Source: Thermoflexus hugenholtzii JAD2 (GTDB lineage: Bacteria > Chloroflexota > Chloroflexia > Chloroflexales > Roseiflexaceae). Taken from it: 46,733 bases of DNA. The notes under the pieces are model-generated. The model ran no database searches, was not told the DNA's origin, and saw only the letters and a list, made by a program, of their open reading frames with translations. The stretch spans positions 1-46,733 of the forward strand of contig CAMCVW010000025.1 of assembly GCA_945881915.1 (NCBI GenBank). Direction: 5' to 3'. A program made the position numbers and the translations under genes. Shown piece after piece: positions 1 to 8,581 of this stretch (the first letter of the stretch is position 1; the number at the start of each line of letters is the position of its first letter).

Positions 1-201
1 GGTGGATTCCGTCGTGACGGTGACCGCCCAAGCGGCAACTTCCGCCGTGATGGTGATGCCACCCGCCCCTTCGGTGACCGTCCCCCACGTCCGAGCTTCG
101 GGAGCGACCGTCCTGCCTTCGGCGGCGATCGGCCACCACGCGACGACGATGCACCACGCGGTGACGGCGGTGATCGTCCACGACCACGCAAGCGCCCATA
201 A
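1..201 (+). CDS. C-terminal tail of an Arg/Asp/Gly-rich protein (5' end outside window)
   Basis: Frame 1 is open from the first base to a TAA at 199-201 and encodes 66 residues rich in Arg, Asp, Gly, Pro and Phe, with repeated short units of the type FRRDGD and GDRP. Such low-complexity basic tails are common at the C-terminus of RNA-binding proteins, for example DEAD-box helicases and RluB-type pseudouridine synthases. The catalytic part lies upstream of the window, so the family cannot be told. A strong hairpin terminator follows 22 bases after the stop, which supports this frame over the overlapping frame-2 ORF at 2-217. Confidence 0.6.
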   Translation, partial: GGFRRDGDRPSGNFRRDGDATRPFGDRPPRPSFGSDRPAFGGDRPPRDDDAPRGDGGDRPRPRKRP

Positions 202-222
202 TCTGGTTCTCGGCTGACTCTT

Positions 223-262
223 CATTCCCCCGACGGCACTGCCGACGGGGGAATGTTCTTTT
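223..262 (+). terminator. Rho-independent terminator
   Basis: A perfect 10-bp stem (CATTCCCCCG at 223-232, partner at 246-255) is followed by a T-rich stretch. It ends transcription of the gene that enters from the left edge. Confidence 0.8.
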
Positions 263-330
263 CTCAATCGGTATAGAATAACTTGAGACTGAATTCGCAA
301 AAACGTCTCTCACATTGCATGCTTTTCCTA

Positions 331-355
331 ATTCATAATTCCTCATTCATAATTC
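331..355. repeat. Short AT-rich direct repeat
   Basis: The 11-mer ATTCATAATTC occurs twice, at 331-341 and 345-355, in an AT-rich intergenic stretch just upstream of the oxidoreductase start. Function unknown; similar short ATTCAT/ATCAGT repeats occur at the other end of the window. Confidence 0.45.
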
Positions 356-372
356 ATACTGACAGGTGAGCT

Positions 373-1455
373 ATGCATACAATCGCAATCATCGGTCTCG
401 GTCAGGGGCTATCACACCTACAAGCCTTCCAAATGCTCCCCGATTGCCGGGTAGTGGCCGTCTGTGATGCCGACCAGGCGCTGGCACAACGCATCGCAAT
501 ACAGTACAACGTGGCTACCGTGCATCCCCACATCGACGCGGTCCTGTCGGACCGCAGTATCGACGCAGTCGTCATCGCCACGCCCGATCACCTGCACGGC
601 GCGCATGCCATCATGGCGCTGCAGGCCGGCAAACACGTGCTGTGCGAAATCCCGATGGCGCTGACGATAGACGAATGCCAGCAGATTATCACCCTCTCGG
701 AACGCCATGGATTGACCTACCAGATGGGCAATCAGGTGCGCTACGCGGCCTGCCTCACAGACATCGCCGCGCTGCTGCGGGCCGGTGATTTGGGGCCGAT
801 TTTCTACGGCGAAGGCGAATACCTGCACGATTACCACGACATCGTCGACGACCGCCCCGCCGACCACTGGCGCATCGACCCGGTCACACCCCAGACCACC
901 CTGCTTGGCGGTGGTCCACATGCCCTCGATACGCTGCGCTGGTTGATGGGAGTGCGCTACGTCGAAGCGCAGGCGTACCACGTCAGCATCCCGTCCGAAT
1001 GGCACACGACGCACACGACGGTCGCTCTCCTCAAGGCAGACTCCGGTGCCGTCAGCAAAATCACCGTCTCGTACGGCATGCAACGCCCCTATTGCCTCTA
1101 TTACAGTGTCTACGGCAGTGCTGGGTCGTTCGAACGGAGCCGTGATCAGGGCAGTCCGATGGCCGAAACGACGAATTACTATTCCCACCGCAAACTCAGC
1201 GGGGCGCGCCGGCTCATCCCGGCCACCGTACCCAATTGGTACAATCCACGCCTGCCACGCAGCATGATGCTCGGCCATGGCACGATGGAGGTCGAACAAG
1301 CTCAGCGCTTTGTGGCGGCTATTGCTGCCAATCGCCTGGCAGATATCAACGCGCGTGAAGCCGCAGACTCCATCGTCCCGCTCATCTGCGCGCTCCAGTC
1401 GGCAGATCAAGGCGGCGGGGTGGTTCACATCCCCGAGCTGGAAGTCCATAGTTGA
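373..1455 (+). CDS. Gfo/Idh/MocA-family oxidoreductase
   Basis: A 360-residue protein, normal for the family. It has an N-terminal Rossmann fold beginning IAIIGLGQG (dinucleotide-binding loop) and the family's second signature near residue 95. That signature reads CEIPMAL where the usual form is EKP, so the lysine normally expected at the active site is not visible. The C-terminal alpha/beta domain contains GGGPHALDTLRW, which matches the conserved G-x-H-xx-D region. Family members are NAD(P)-dependent dehydrogenases of sugars, inositols or related polyols; the substrate is unknown. The ATG at 373 is preceded by AGGTGAG. The gene stands alone, with no co-directional neighbour within 250 bases. 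Confidence 0.85.
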   Translation: MHTIAIIGLGQGLSHLQAFQMLPDCRVVAVCDADQALAQRIAIQYNVATVHPHIDAVLSDRSIDAVVIATPDHLHGAHAIMALQAGKHVLCEIPMALTIDECQQIITLSERHGLTYQMGNQVRYAACLTDIAALLRAGDLGPIFYGEGEYLHDYHDIVDDRPADHWRIDPVTPQTTLLGGGPHALDTLRWLMGVRYVEAQAYHVSIPSEWHTTHTTVALLKADSGAVSKITVSYGMQRPYCLYYSVYGSAGSFERSRDQGSPMAETTNYYSHRKLSGARRLIPATVPNWYNPRLPRSMMLGHGTMEVEQAQRFVAAIAANRLADINAREAADSIVPLICALQSADQGGGVVHIPELEVHS

Positions 1456-1727
1456 AGCTGTTGCGTAAGAGGCAGACCGACCAGTGGTCTCATCGGTTTG
1501 AGAAAATTTCGTATTTTTGACAAAAACTATTGTGGTATCGATTACCCGAGCCAAATTACACCGATCTGCTACAGAGTGGTGAATTGTTCCAACACGCTGT
1601 GTATCATTCTGGCACTCGCTAGGTTCGGGTGCGTTTTTTCAGAAAAACACATCTTGATCAAACGTCGTCTGTATTCCCGGTATGATGAGCACCACAACAC
1701 GCCGATTTGTGGCAAAAGAGGACACGC

Positions 1728-3395
1728 ATGACACATCCACCCACCCAGGATGGACGGCAACCGGTGCATATCCAGACTGTTGACGGCACGTTGGCAGGTC
1801 GCCTCGACGAGGCACGCAACATCCGCAGCTTCAAAGGAATCCCCTTCGCTGCGCCGCCGATAGGGCCGTTACGCTGGTGCGCACCGCAACCATTGGCACC
1901 ATGGCAGGGCGTGCGCCAGGCAGACCAATTTGGTCCACGCGCCATGCAATTGCCAGTGTTCGGCGACATGGATTTTCGTTCGAACGGCATGTCCGAAGAC
2001 TGCTTGTACCTGAACGTCTGGACGCCCGATAGCGGCGCGACCGGACTCCCCGTGTTGGTCTACTTTTATGGCGGTGGGAACATCGCCGGCGACGGCTCGG
2101 AACCACGCTACGACGGCGCAGCGCTGGCCGCCCAGGGAATCATCACGGTCACCGTGAACTACCGTCTGGGCGTATTCGGATTTTTGGCACACCCTGAGTG
2201 TGCAGCCACAGATGGCAGCATTGGCAACTACGGTTACCTCGATCAGATTGCCGCATTGCGCTGGATTCAGACCAATATCGCGGCATTCGGCGGTGATCCA
2301 GCACGGGTGACCATTGTGGGCGAATCGGCCGGATCGGTATCGGTCAGTGTGCTCATGGCCAGCCCACAGGGCAAGGGATTGTATGCCCAGGCGATGGGCT
2401 CGAGCGCGTCGGTTCTGGGCACCATGACGGCACATACCCGTGCGGACGCCGAACAGTTTGCTACCACGTTTGCTTCCCAAATTGGCGCACCGACGGGGGC
2501 AGCATTGCGCGCGTTGCCCGCCGAACACCTGCTGCAGCTCGCCCACGCCTGCTCGCCAGAGGACTGCAATGCAACCATCGACGGGGTCTTTTTGCCCACA
2601 TCACCGTTCGACATCTACGCACACGGGCAGCAAGGACACGTTCCGTTGCTGGTAGGGTGGAACTCGACCGAAGTGCCGCATATTTATGTGCTGGGCGACC
2701 AAGCACCGACCGTTGCCAATTACCACGCTGCCGTCACGGCACGATTCGGTGCCGACGCGCCAGCCGTATTGGCGGCGTATGCTGTACACACCGATGCCGA
2801 TGTCATCCCAGTCGCCACTGATCTGGGGAGTGACTTGTTCACCGGCCACAGTACCTGGCTGTGGGCCGCATTGCAGCATCAGACGACGCAACAACCGGTC
2901 TACCGCTACTTCTACGCCCATCCACGCCCCGGCATGTGGCCCGAATTGGGCAATGCGGTGAGTGGCCTGGCTGGCGGCGTCATCCATACGGACGAACCTG
3001 CGCCAGCAGCGCCGCCGATGGCGGTCGGAGCGGTCCATTCCGCCGATATCGAATACTTCATGGGGAATCTAGCAACGAATACGGTCTATGCCTGGGACGC
3101 AACCGACCACGCCATATCAGCGCAGATGCAGCAGATATATCTGCATTTTGTCAAAACGGGCAACCCGAACGGTCCCGGCATCCCTGCCTGGGAACCGTAC
3201 CGCGGCACGGGTGCACAGACGGTGTTGACGATCGCCGCACAGAGCAATTGTGCGCCGGAACGCCTGCGCGAGCGCTATCTGGTGCTCGAGGCATTGCGGT
3301 CACAAAATAAAAATCAAACCCATAGCCCCACGGCATGCCGTGGGGCTATGGGGCATGCCCCCCGTACCGAGGGCAGGCGTGGGGCTATGGTCTGA
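1728..3395 (+). CDS. Type-B carboxylesterase (alpha/beta hydrolase)
   Basis: A 555-residue serine esterase of the cholinesterase/para-nitrobenzyl esterase family. Visible landmarks are EDCLYLNVW (family signature 2), the oxyanion strand YFYGGGN, the nucleophile elbow GESAG with Ser200, and a candidate catalytic His437 in the VHSAD segment. No clear signal peptide is seen. I take the ATG at 1728, preceded by AAGAGGA, over an in-frame TTG at 1707. The last about 25 codons run into a palindromic repeat (3320-3390) and encode a basic, unconserved-looking tail, so the original stop was probably lost when that repeat arrived. The 3' end overlaps the convergent kinase gene by 11 bp. Substrate unknown. 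Confidence 0.88.
   Translation: MTHPPTQDGRQPVHIQTVDGTLAGRLDEARNIRSFKGIPFAAPPIGPLRWCAPQPLAPWQGVRQADQFGPRAMQLPVFGDMDFRSNGMSEDCLYLNVWTPDSGATGLPVLVYFYGGGNIAGDGSEPRYDGAALAAQGIITVTVNYRLGVFGFLAHPECAATDGSIGNYGYLDQIAALRWIQTNIAAFGGDPARVTIVGESAGSVSVSVLMASPQGKGLYAQAMGSSASVLGTMTAHTRADAEQFATTFASQIGAPTGAALRALPAEHLLQLAHACSPEDCNATIDGVFLPTSPFDIYAHGQQGHVPLLVGWNSTEVPHIYVLGDQAPTVANYHAAVTARFGADAPAVLAAYAVHTDADVIPVATDLGSDLFTGHSTWLWAALQHQTTQQPVYRYFYAHPRPGMWPELGNAVSGLAGGVIHTDEPAPAAPPMAVGAVHSADIEYFMGNLATNTVYAWDATDHAISAQMQQIYLHFVKTGNPNGPGIPAWEPYRGTGAQTVLTIAAQSNCAPERLRERYLVLEALRSQNKNQTHSPTACRGAMGHAPRTEGRRGAMV
3320..3390. repeat. Palindromic intergenic repeat, copy 1 (CATAGCCCCA type)
   Basis: Two nested inverted repeats bounded by CATAGCCCCA and TGGGGCTATG. 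The first is near-perfect (3320-3351); the second has an inner GC-rich hairpin and a second TGGGGCTATG end at 3380-3389. A related single unit is at 17068-17115. Both copies lie between convergent genes, where they could act as bidirectional terminators. Here the element also supplies the end of the esterase frame and the stop codon of the kinase. Confidence 0.75.
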
Positions 3396-4038
3396 TCAAA
3401 AAATCCGCACGTGCCGCGGAATCCGCCACCAGCTGCGCATTCAGGCCATCGTTCGTCGAAATACGTGCGTCTGCCTGCTGGCGCGTGAATCCCCACGCCT
3501 GCATGTGCCGATTGGCCAAGCGTTCCATGGCGATGGGCAGCGGCGTATCGAGGTACCAGCATTCGTCCAATTGGCCGCGCACATGCTCCCACCCATCGGC
3601 ATCATGGAGCAGATACAAGCCTTCGACGATGACGATGCGGGTGGCAGCAGGAACGGTCGTTGCATCTGCAATCGGATCGCCGATATTGTGCTCGAAGCCT
3701 GGCCAGCTCGCCGCTGCCACGCCACCCGCTCGGCGCACGTTCTGGAGCGCCGCCACAAATCCGGCAGCGTCGAAGGTCCACGGCGCGCCACGTCGCACAA
3801 ACGCCGCAACAGGATCAGCGAACTGCGTCAATTGCGCCTTGGTCAGATGGAATCCGTCCATCCCCAGCGCCACTGCCGTCCCCGCCCCGTGCGCCGCATT
3901 GAGGTGTGTCGCCCACTGCGCCGCCAACGTCGTTTTGCCGGCACCGGGAACGCCGACCAGCCCGATCATCAGGCGAGTCGGCGACGCTGCGAGGAGCGCG
4001 TGCAGTTGCATAATAGGGTCTGTGAGCAAGGTTGGCAT
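3385..4038 (-). CDS. Nucleoside/sugar kinase-like P-loop protein (YggC/FrcK type)
   Basis: A 217-residue P-loop kinase of the uridine kinase/pantothenate kinase superfamily. It has the Walker A GVPGAGKT at residues 29-36, the motif MDGFHL typical of the YggC/FrcK branch, GAPWTFD, and the strand IVIVEGLYLL. These kinases phosphorylate small metabolites such as nucleosides, fructose or pantothenate; the substrate cannot be told. The ATG at 4038 has GGGAG at a good distance, so I prefer it to the upstream start at 4107. The TAG stop lies inside the palindromic repeat, so the last residue is encoded by repeat sequence. Confidence 0.75.
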   Translation of the reverse strand: MPTLLTDPIMQLHALLAASPTRLMIGLVGVPGAGKTTLAAQWATHLNAAHGAGTAVALGMDGFHLTKAQLTQFADPVAAFVRRGAPWTFDAAGFVAALQNVRRAGGVAAASWPGFEHNIGDPIADATTVPAATRIVIVEGLYLLHDADGWEHVRGQLDECWYLDTPLPIAMERLANRHMQAWGFTRQQADARISTNDGLNAQLVADSAARADFLIRP

Positions 4039-4118
4039 GATGTGCTCCCAGGAAAAACGATATGTGTATCCTACACGCGTTTTCGCTGTGATAACACCCA
4101 ACTGCACGCCCAGAACGT

Positions 4119-4499
4119 TTATTGCTCGTGAATCACAATGTCCAAGCCGCTATCGGGATGGTATGACCACGAGATGTCATATGTATCGAATTGTTCGCGT
4201 TGCATACCATCGAGCGCACGTGTTTTATCCATCCGTTGCATGATGTAACTCGGGACTGGTACAGCATTCAAAATACACACCAATTCCTCAATGGGCGCAC
4301 CCTGGTCTTCTTTGCCTTCACCGTCGATCGATACCGTTTTGCCGCTGTCCATCAACTGCGCATAGCCGGAATAGTCCGTTGCACATGATTCCAACGCAGC
4401 CTGCAGCTTTGACTTGCCGATACTCCCGATTGCATCCGTCACCTGACCACAACTGCTCAACACCAATACCATCAGCAGCAACACATGCTTGATATGCAT
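4119..4499 (-). CDS. Small predicted lipoprotein
   Basis: A 126-residue protein starting with a short basic n-region, a hydrophobic stretch (VLLLMVLVL) and the lipobox LSSC. It should therefore be cleaved before that Cys and lipid-anchored outside the membrane. The mature part is acidic and mixed, with no domain I recognise. The chosen ATG at 4499 follows AGAGGGA; the longer ORF upstream to 4622 would bury the signal peptide and runs through a terminator hairpin. It could be transcribed with the kinase downstream on the same strand. Confidence 0.65.
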   Translation of the reverse strand: MHIKHVLLLMVLVLSSCGQVTDAIGSIGKSKLQAALESCATDYSGYAQLMDSGKTVSIDGEGKEDQGAPIEELVCILNAVPVPSYIMQRMDKTRALDGMQREQFDTYDISWSYHPDSGLDIVIHEQ

Positions 4500-4560
4500 A
4501 TCACGTCCCTCTGTACATACATTCCACCCGTTGTCGATACCGTGGATGGTGTAGGATATG

Positions 4561-4588
4561 CAAAAACACGTCCACAAATGTGGACGTG
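4561..4588 (-). terminator. Rho-independent terminator of the minus-strand sugar operon
   Basis: The inverted repeat CACGTCCAC/GTGGACGTG (4567-4588, 4-base loop) is followed on the minus strand by TTTTTG (4566-4561). It lies 30 bases beyond the stop of the last operon gene. Confidence 0.75.
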
Positions 4589-4618
4589 TGTACAAAAAAT
4601 CCCTGCTTGTGGACAAAA

Positions 4619-5686
4619 TCACCCGATACGTACTGCCTGGGCTTGCGCCTGGAGCGCCAATTCAGCGGCGCGGAAGGCGTGGGTCTGGGTCATGGCGAGC
4701 TCGGTACGGTTGAGGCAATCGCGGATGAACGCCCCAAAGAACGGATAGCCGACGGTGCCATGGACGGCAAAGTGGTGTTCTTTTGACTGATCGACCAGGT
4801 ACACATGGTCACCACTCTGGTCGCGGGCGACGTCGATGTACTTGCGCAATTCGATATAGCCTTTGGTGCCCAGGATGATGGTACGGCCGTCACCCCAGGT
4901 GCCCAAGCCATCGGGGGTGAACCAGTCGACGCGGAAGTAGTTGCTCGTGCCGTTGTCGCCGATGATCGTACAATCGCCGAAGTCTTCGAGCTCGGGGTAA
5001 TCGGGGTGCGCATGATTGGCCACACTACTGGCCTGCACGGTGCCTCCCGTGGCCCCGCTGTAGAACAGATATTGCTCGACCTGGTGGCTACCGATGTCGC
5101 ACAAGATTCCACCGTATTGGGCTTTGTTGAAGAACCAACTGGGCCGATGCTGCGCACGTAATTGATGTGGACCCAGGCCAATGACCTGGAGCACGCGGCC
5201 GATAGCGCCGTCGGCAATCAACTGGCCGGCGTAGACGGCACTCTCGACATGCAAGCGCTCCGAGAAATACACCATGTATTTTTGGGTGGTCTGGGCCGTG
5301 GCCTGGCGGGCAGCGGCGAGTTGCTCGAGGGTGGTGAAGGGGCACTTATCGGTGAAGTAGTCTTTGCCGTGTTGCATCACCCGCAGGCCCAGGGCACAGC
5401 GTTCACTGGGGATAGCAGCGCTGGTGACCAAGCGGATATCGTTGCGCTGCAGGATTTCTTGTTCACTGCGGGCAACCTGCACCTGCGGGTACGTTTTCAC
5501 AAAATCCGCGACCTTGGCGGGGTCGGAATCATAGACCCATTGGAGCGTCGCACCGGCCTCGACGAGTCCATTGCACTGGCCATAGATGTGGCCGTGATCG
5601 AGGCCAATGGCAGCGATGGGGAACTCCCCGGGAGCGACGACGGGAGCCGGCTTCCCCGTGGGGGCATAGGTCATTCCTGCGCTCAT
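4619..5686 (-). CDS. Gfo/Idh/MocA-family oxidoreductase
   Basis: A 355-residue member of the NAD(P)-dependent sugar dehydrogenase superfamily. The nucleotide-binding loop is atypical (AAIGLDHGHIYG, with His residues in place of some glycines), and the usual EKP signature reads TDKCP, so the Lys is kept but the Glu is Asp. The C-terminal half has the conserved CDIGSHQVEQ strand. This pattern resembles the branch of the family found beside TIM-barrel isomerases. The start at 5686 has AAGGAG. It is the last gene of the operon 7609-4619, 28 bases after the isomerase-like gene, which suggests a shared sugar or polyol pathway. Confidence 0.82.
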   Translation of the reverse strand: MSAGMTYAPTGKPAPVVAPGEFPIAAIGLDHGHIYGQCNGLVEAGATLQWVYDSDPAKVADFVKTYPQVQVARSEQEILQRNDIRLVTSAAIPSERCALGLRVMQHGKDYFTDKCPFTTLEQLAAARQATAQTTQKYMVYFSERLHVESAVYAGQLIADGAIGRVLQVIGLGPHQLRAQHRPSWFFNKAQYGGILCDIGSHQVEQYLFYSGATGGTVQASSVANHAHPDYPELEDFGDCTIIGDNGTSNYFRVDWFTPDGLGTWGDGRTIILGTKGYIELRKYIDVARDQSGDHVYLVDQSKEHHFAVHGTVGYPFFGAFIRDCLNRTELAMTQTHAFRAAELALQAQAQAVRIG

Positions 5687-5714
5687 GTCGGGCTCCTTTT
5701 TGTCGATAAAACCG

Positions 5715-6485
5715 CTACTTGGCGTTCATTTGGGCTGCGTAGCCACGCAGATGTTCCAAACTGGTGTTGAGGCAGTCGAGGGGATTGCGCGGGCAGGTGT
5801 CTTGTTCGACGGCATACCATTCCACCCCGTTTGCCTCACCCCAACGCAGGATAGGCAGAAAATCAATCGTGCCCGTGCCCACTTCGGCGAAGGATTGTTC
5901 GGCATCGTCGGCCATGTCTTTGAGGTGGATGATGGGCATGCGGTTGGCGTAGGTTTTGATGTAGGTCAGCGGATCTTGCCCGCCTTTTTTGACCCAGTAG
6001 ACGTCTATTTCGGCCAGCAACGCGTTGTCTGGGGTAGGGTGGAGCAGATATGCCAGCGCATCCATGTCGTTGATGGTGGTGGCGAATTCGAACGCGTGAT
6101 TATGGTAACTGAGCCGATAGCCTACGGCGCTGAGTTTTTTGGCCAAGGCATTCATATGGCTTTTGAACATCTGGTAGCCCAAGGCGTTTTGGTATTCTTG
6201 GGGCAGGTAGGGTACGACGATGTCACGCGTGTTGAAGATGCGGGCTTGGGCGACGACGCCGGCCATGTCGTCGGTGAGTTCACTCAGCGAGACGTGCATG
6301 CCGGCGGTCTGGAGCTGATTTTCACGCAGAAAACTACCGATTTGCTGCGCCGTGTAGCCGTGTGTGCCAGACACCTGGACGGCGTGCCAGCCTTGTTCCT
6401 TGAGGCGGCGCAAGACGAGATTGTAGTCTTCTTTGAGGGCATCGCGCACGGTATACAGCTGGGCGGCACATTTGCGAATAAACAT
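5715..6485 (-). CDS. Sugar phosphate isomerase/epimerase (xylose isomerase-like TIM barrel)
   Basis: A 256-residue protein of the AP-endonuclease-2/xylose-isomerase TIM-barrel superfamily. Conserved metal-site segments are visible: SYHNHAFEF, the Glu in AEIDVYWV, HLKDM and the late YAVEQD. Members include IolE-like dehydratases and 3-keto-sugar isomerases and work on keto-sugars made by Gfo/Idh/MocA dehydrogenases, which fits its position between two of them. The ATG at 6485 overlaps the upstream stop as TGATG, so translation is probably coupled. The exact reaction is unknown. Confidence 0.82.
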   Translation of the reverse strand: MFIRKCAAQLYTVRDALKEDYNLVLRRLKEQGWHAVQVSGTHGYTAQQIGSFLRENQLQTAGMHVSLSELTDDMAGVVAQARIFNTRDIVVPYLPQEYQNALGYQMFKSHMNALAKKLSAVGYRLSYHNHAFEFATTINDMDALAYLLHPTPDNALLAEIDVYWVKKGGQDPLTYIKTYANRMPIIHLKDMADDAEQSFAEVGTGTIDFLPILRWGEANGVEWYAVEQDTCPRNPLDCLNTSLEHLRGYAAQMNAK

Positions 6486-7609
6486 CAATTGCTCCGTTCA
6501 CGTGGGGCTCGGCGCTGATTGAGCTGAGCCAAAAAGGCATGTTCGTCGAAGGGGACGTCGACCCAATTGTCAGTCCAAGTGGACAAGTACATGGCGTTGA
6601 CCAAGGTGAGCCCGTTGATGCCCTCAATACCGGGGGCCAGCAACGGCGTGCCGTGCAGAATGGCATCGGTGAAGTTTTGAGTGATGCCGGGGTGCTGTGG
6701 TCCCGCGCCGCCGGCGACGGGGATGGGAATCTTCCAGACCTCGGGCGCGCCGAAGGGCTGGGTATTGGTGGCATTGAACTCGGGTTCGCTCTGGCGCAGG
6801 CGCCAGAAGGTGATGGCGTTGTCTTCGACGACGATTTTGCCGCGGTCACCGCTGACTTCGTAACGGTTGGTGCCCGGCGCATCGCCGGTGGTCGTGATGT
6901 AGACACCGGTGGCACCGTTTTCGCATTCCATATATGCTGTGACATCGTCCTCGACTTCGATGGTGTGATGTTTGCCGAAGTGACAAAAGGCCCGGACGCG
7001 GCTCGGCATCATCCCCAGCGTCCAGAGCATCAGGTCGATGTTGTGCGGTGATTGATTCATCAGCACGCCGCCGCCTTCGTGCGCCCAGGTGGCCCGCCAC
7101 GAGCCAGATGCGTAGTAAGCTTGGCTGCGGTACCAATCGGTGATGATCCAGTTGAAGCGTTTGATGGTCCCGAGCTCTCCGCTGGCAATCATGTCGCGGA
7201 CTTTGGCGAACACGGGGTTGGTGCGTTGGTTGTACATGATGCCGAAGGTTTTGCCGCTGGCAAGTGCGACCTCGTTCATCTGACGCACCTGCTGGGTGTA
7301 GACGCCAGCGGGCTTTTCGATGAGCACGTGTAACTGCTTGTGGAGCGCTTGGACGGCCAGATCGGGGTGGAAGTAATGGGGCGTGGCCACGATAATTGCA
7401 TCGACCAATCCCGAATCGAGCATGGCCGTGTACGACTCAAAAAACGCCACGCTGGTGGACAGATTGGTCTGGGCCCACTGCTGTGCGGCGGGGAAGGTAT
7501 CGCTGACTGCAGTCAACACCGCGCCGTGGATGGAACCTGCATTGAGGTAGCTGGCGTGTTGGCGGCCCATACCGCCGAGACCGACGATTCCGTATCGTAC
7601 GTGAGACAT
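6485..7609 (-). CDS. Gfo/Idh/MocA-family oxidoreductase
   Basis: A 374-residue sugar dehydrogenase with a classic Rossmann loop (YGIVGLGGMG) and the canonical catalytic signature VLIEKPAG. The C-terminal domain has GGGVLMNQSPHNIDLM, carrying the conserved His and Asp of the active site. Of the three family members in the window this one has the most complete motifs. An excellent ribosome binding site (AAGGAG) precedes the ATG at 7609. It is the first gene of a three-gene minus-strand operon with the TIM-barrel and a second dehydrogenase. That layout is typical of pathways that oxidise a sugar, rearrange it and reduce it again. Confidence 0.88.
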   Translation of the reverse strand: MSHVRYGIVGLGGMGRQHASYLNAGSIHGAVLTAVSDTFPAAQQWAQTNLSTSVAFFESYTAMLDSGLVDAIIVATPHYFHPDLAVQALHKQLHVLIEKPAGVYTQQVRQMNEVALASGKTFGIMYNQRTNPVFAKVRDMIASGELGTIKRFNWIITDWYRSQAYYASGSWRATWAHEGGGVLMNQSPHNIDLMLWTLGMMPSRVRAFCHFGKHHTIEVEDDVTAYMECENGATGVYITTTGDAPGTNRYEVSGDRGKIVVEDNAITFWRLRQSEPEFNATNTQPFGAPEVWKIPIPVAGGAGPQHPGITQNFTDAILHGTPLLAPGIEGINGLTLVNAMYLSTWTDNWVDVPFDEHAFLAQLNQRRAPRERSN

Positions 7610-7641
7610 CAGCGCTCCTTTACATCATCGTGCACGCGCCG

Positions 7642-8448
7642 TCATTCGCCTTGCGGGCAGGACGGCATGGCAATGGTCAACCAACGGGCGTGGATGCGCT
7701 CCAACCGGCCATCGCTGCGCATCGCCGCCAGCGTCGTATTGACGACATCGTTGAGATATAGCGCATCATACGGCAAAACCAGCACATACGGTGCAACCGA
7801 GAGCGCAGTTCCTGCCTGCAGCGTCGTGTCGGCGCGCTGCATTGCCTCAGCGGTGCTGTGTTCGGTGATGATGCGGGCTATCGCACCGCACTGCAACCCT
7901 TCCCACAGCTGAGCCGTGGTGTCGAACGTACGCACCGTACGCGGTTGGCCACGGCGCGCCAGACTGCGCAGGTATGTATCAGCGTCTGAACCGAGTACGA
8001 CGCCGATGGGAATGTCGCTCGGGACGGTCGGATCAAACGGTGCGCCGCGTGCCAAGGGAATCAGGCCGTCGTCGTAGTACACGGTCGAAAAGCGTGCTCG
8101 CCAGCCTTGTTCGGGGGCATAGGGCATCGCCGATGCAATGATGTCGAAGCGGCCCTGCTGGAGTTCGTCGTAGGCGGCGTCGAGCCCCGTGGGGACGAAT
8201 TCAACCGACACACCGAGGGTACGACCCAGTTCGGCGCTCAGATCGATATCGAACCCTGCCGCACGCCCGGCGATGATGGTCGTAAATGGCAGCGATCCAG
8301 GGTCGTAGCCGACGCGCAAGACGCCGCGAGTTTTGATAGCGGCCAGGGTTGGATCTGCGACCGCAGTAGACGGAGCACACTCGGTGAATACCACTGCGAT
8401 GGCATACAGAAGCAATATTGCGCGTGCGAGATAGCGGGCTGCTCTCAC
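7642..8448 (-). CDS. Family 3 extracellular solute-binding protein (amino-acid type)
   Basis: A 268-residue protein with an N-terminal hydrophobic segment (ILLLYAIAVVF) followed by a Cys that is not in a good lipobox (TEC), so it may be secreted rather than lipid-anchored. The mature part starts with the family hallmark GVLRVGYDPGSLPF, then GFDIDLSAELGRTLG and FDIIASAMPY, all typical of periplasmic-binding-protein type 2 proteins for polar amino acids. The ORF begins with GTG at 8448. No permease or ATPase gene is adjacent, so it is an orphan binding protein or a sensor. It ends 33 bases upstream of the sugar operon and could be co-transcribed with it. Confidence 0.8.
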   Translation of the reverse strand: MRAARYLARAILLLYAIAVVFTECAPSTAVADPTLAAIKTRGVLRVGYDPGSLPFTTIIAGRAAGFDIDLSAELGRTLGVSVEFVPTGLDAAYDELQQGRFDIIASAMPYAPEQGWRARFSTVYYDDGLIPLARGAPFDPTVPSDIPIGVVLGSDADTYLRSLARRGQPRTVRTFDTTAQLWEGLQCGAIARIITEHSTAEAMQRADTTLQAGTALSVAPYVLVLPYDALYLNDVVNTTLAAMRSDGRLERIHARWLTIAMPSCPQGE

Positions 8449-8468
8449 CTGATGCTCATCTCTCTGAC

Positions 8469-8497
8469 TTGCTAAGAATGGGGGTGTTTTTTATACT
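8469..8497 (+). promoter_or_regulatory. Candidate sigma-70-type promoter for the AAA protease gene
   Basis: TTGCTA (8469-8474) and TATACT (8492-8497) are separated by 17 bases, about 85 bases upstream of the ATG at 8582, in the divergent region between two genes. Confidence 0.45.
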
Positions 8498-8581
8498 CTA
8501 TACAGCGACGCCCGTCGTGATATTCCATTATCTGTTATAAACCAATCCACATCATCCTACAACCTACAACGGGAGCGTGCT

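Noticed and set aside
2-217. Frame-2 ORF of 71 residues at the left edge
   Set aside because: Frame 1 is open, has the coherent Arg/Asp/Gly-rich repeat pattern and ends just before the terminator; frame 2 is its shadow.
418-1554. Long minus-strand ORF (378 residues)
   Set aside because: Antisense to a clear Gfo/Idh/MocA gene; no recognisable motifs and a product of codon bias.
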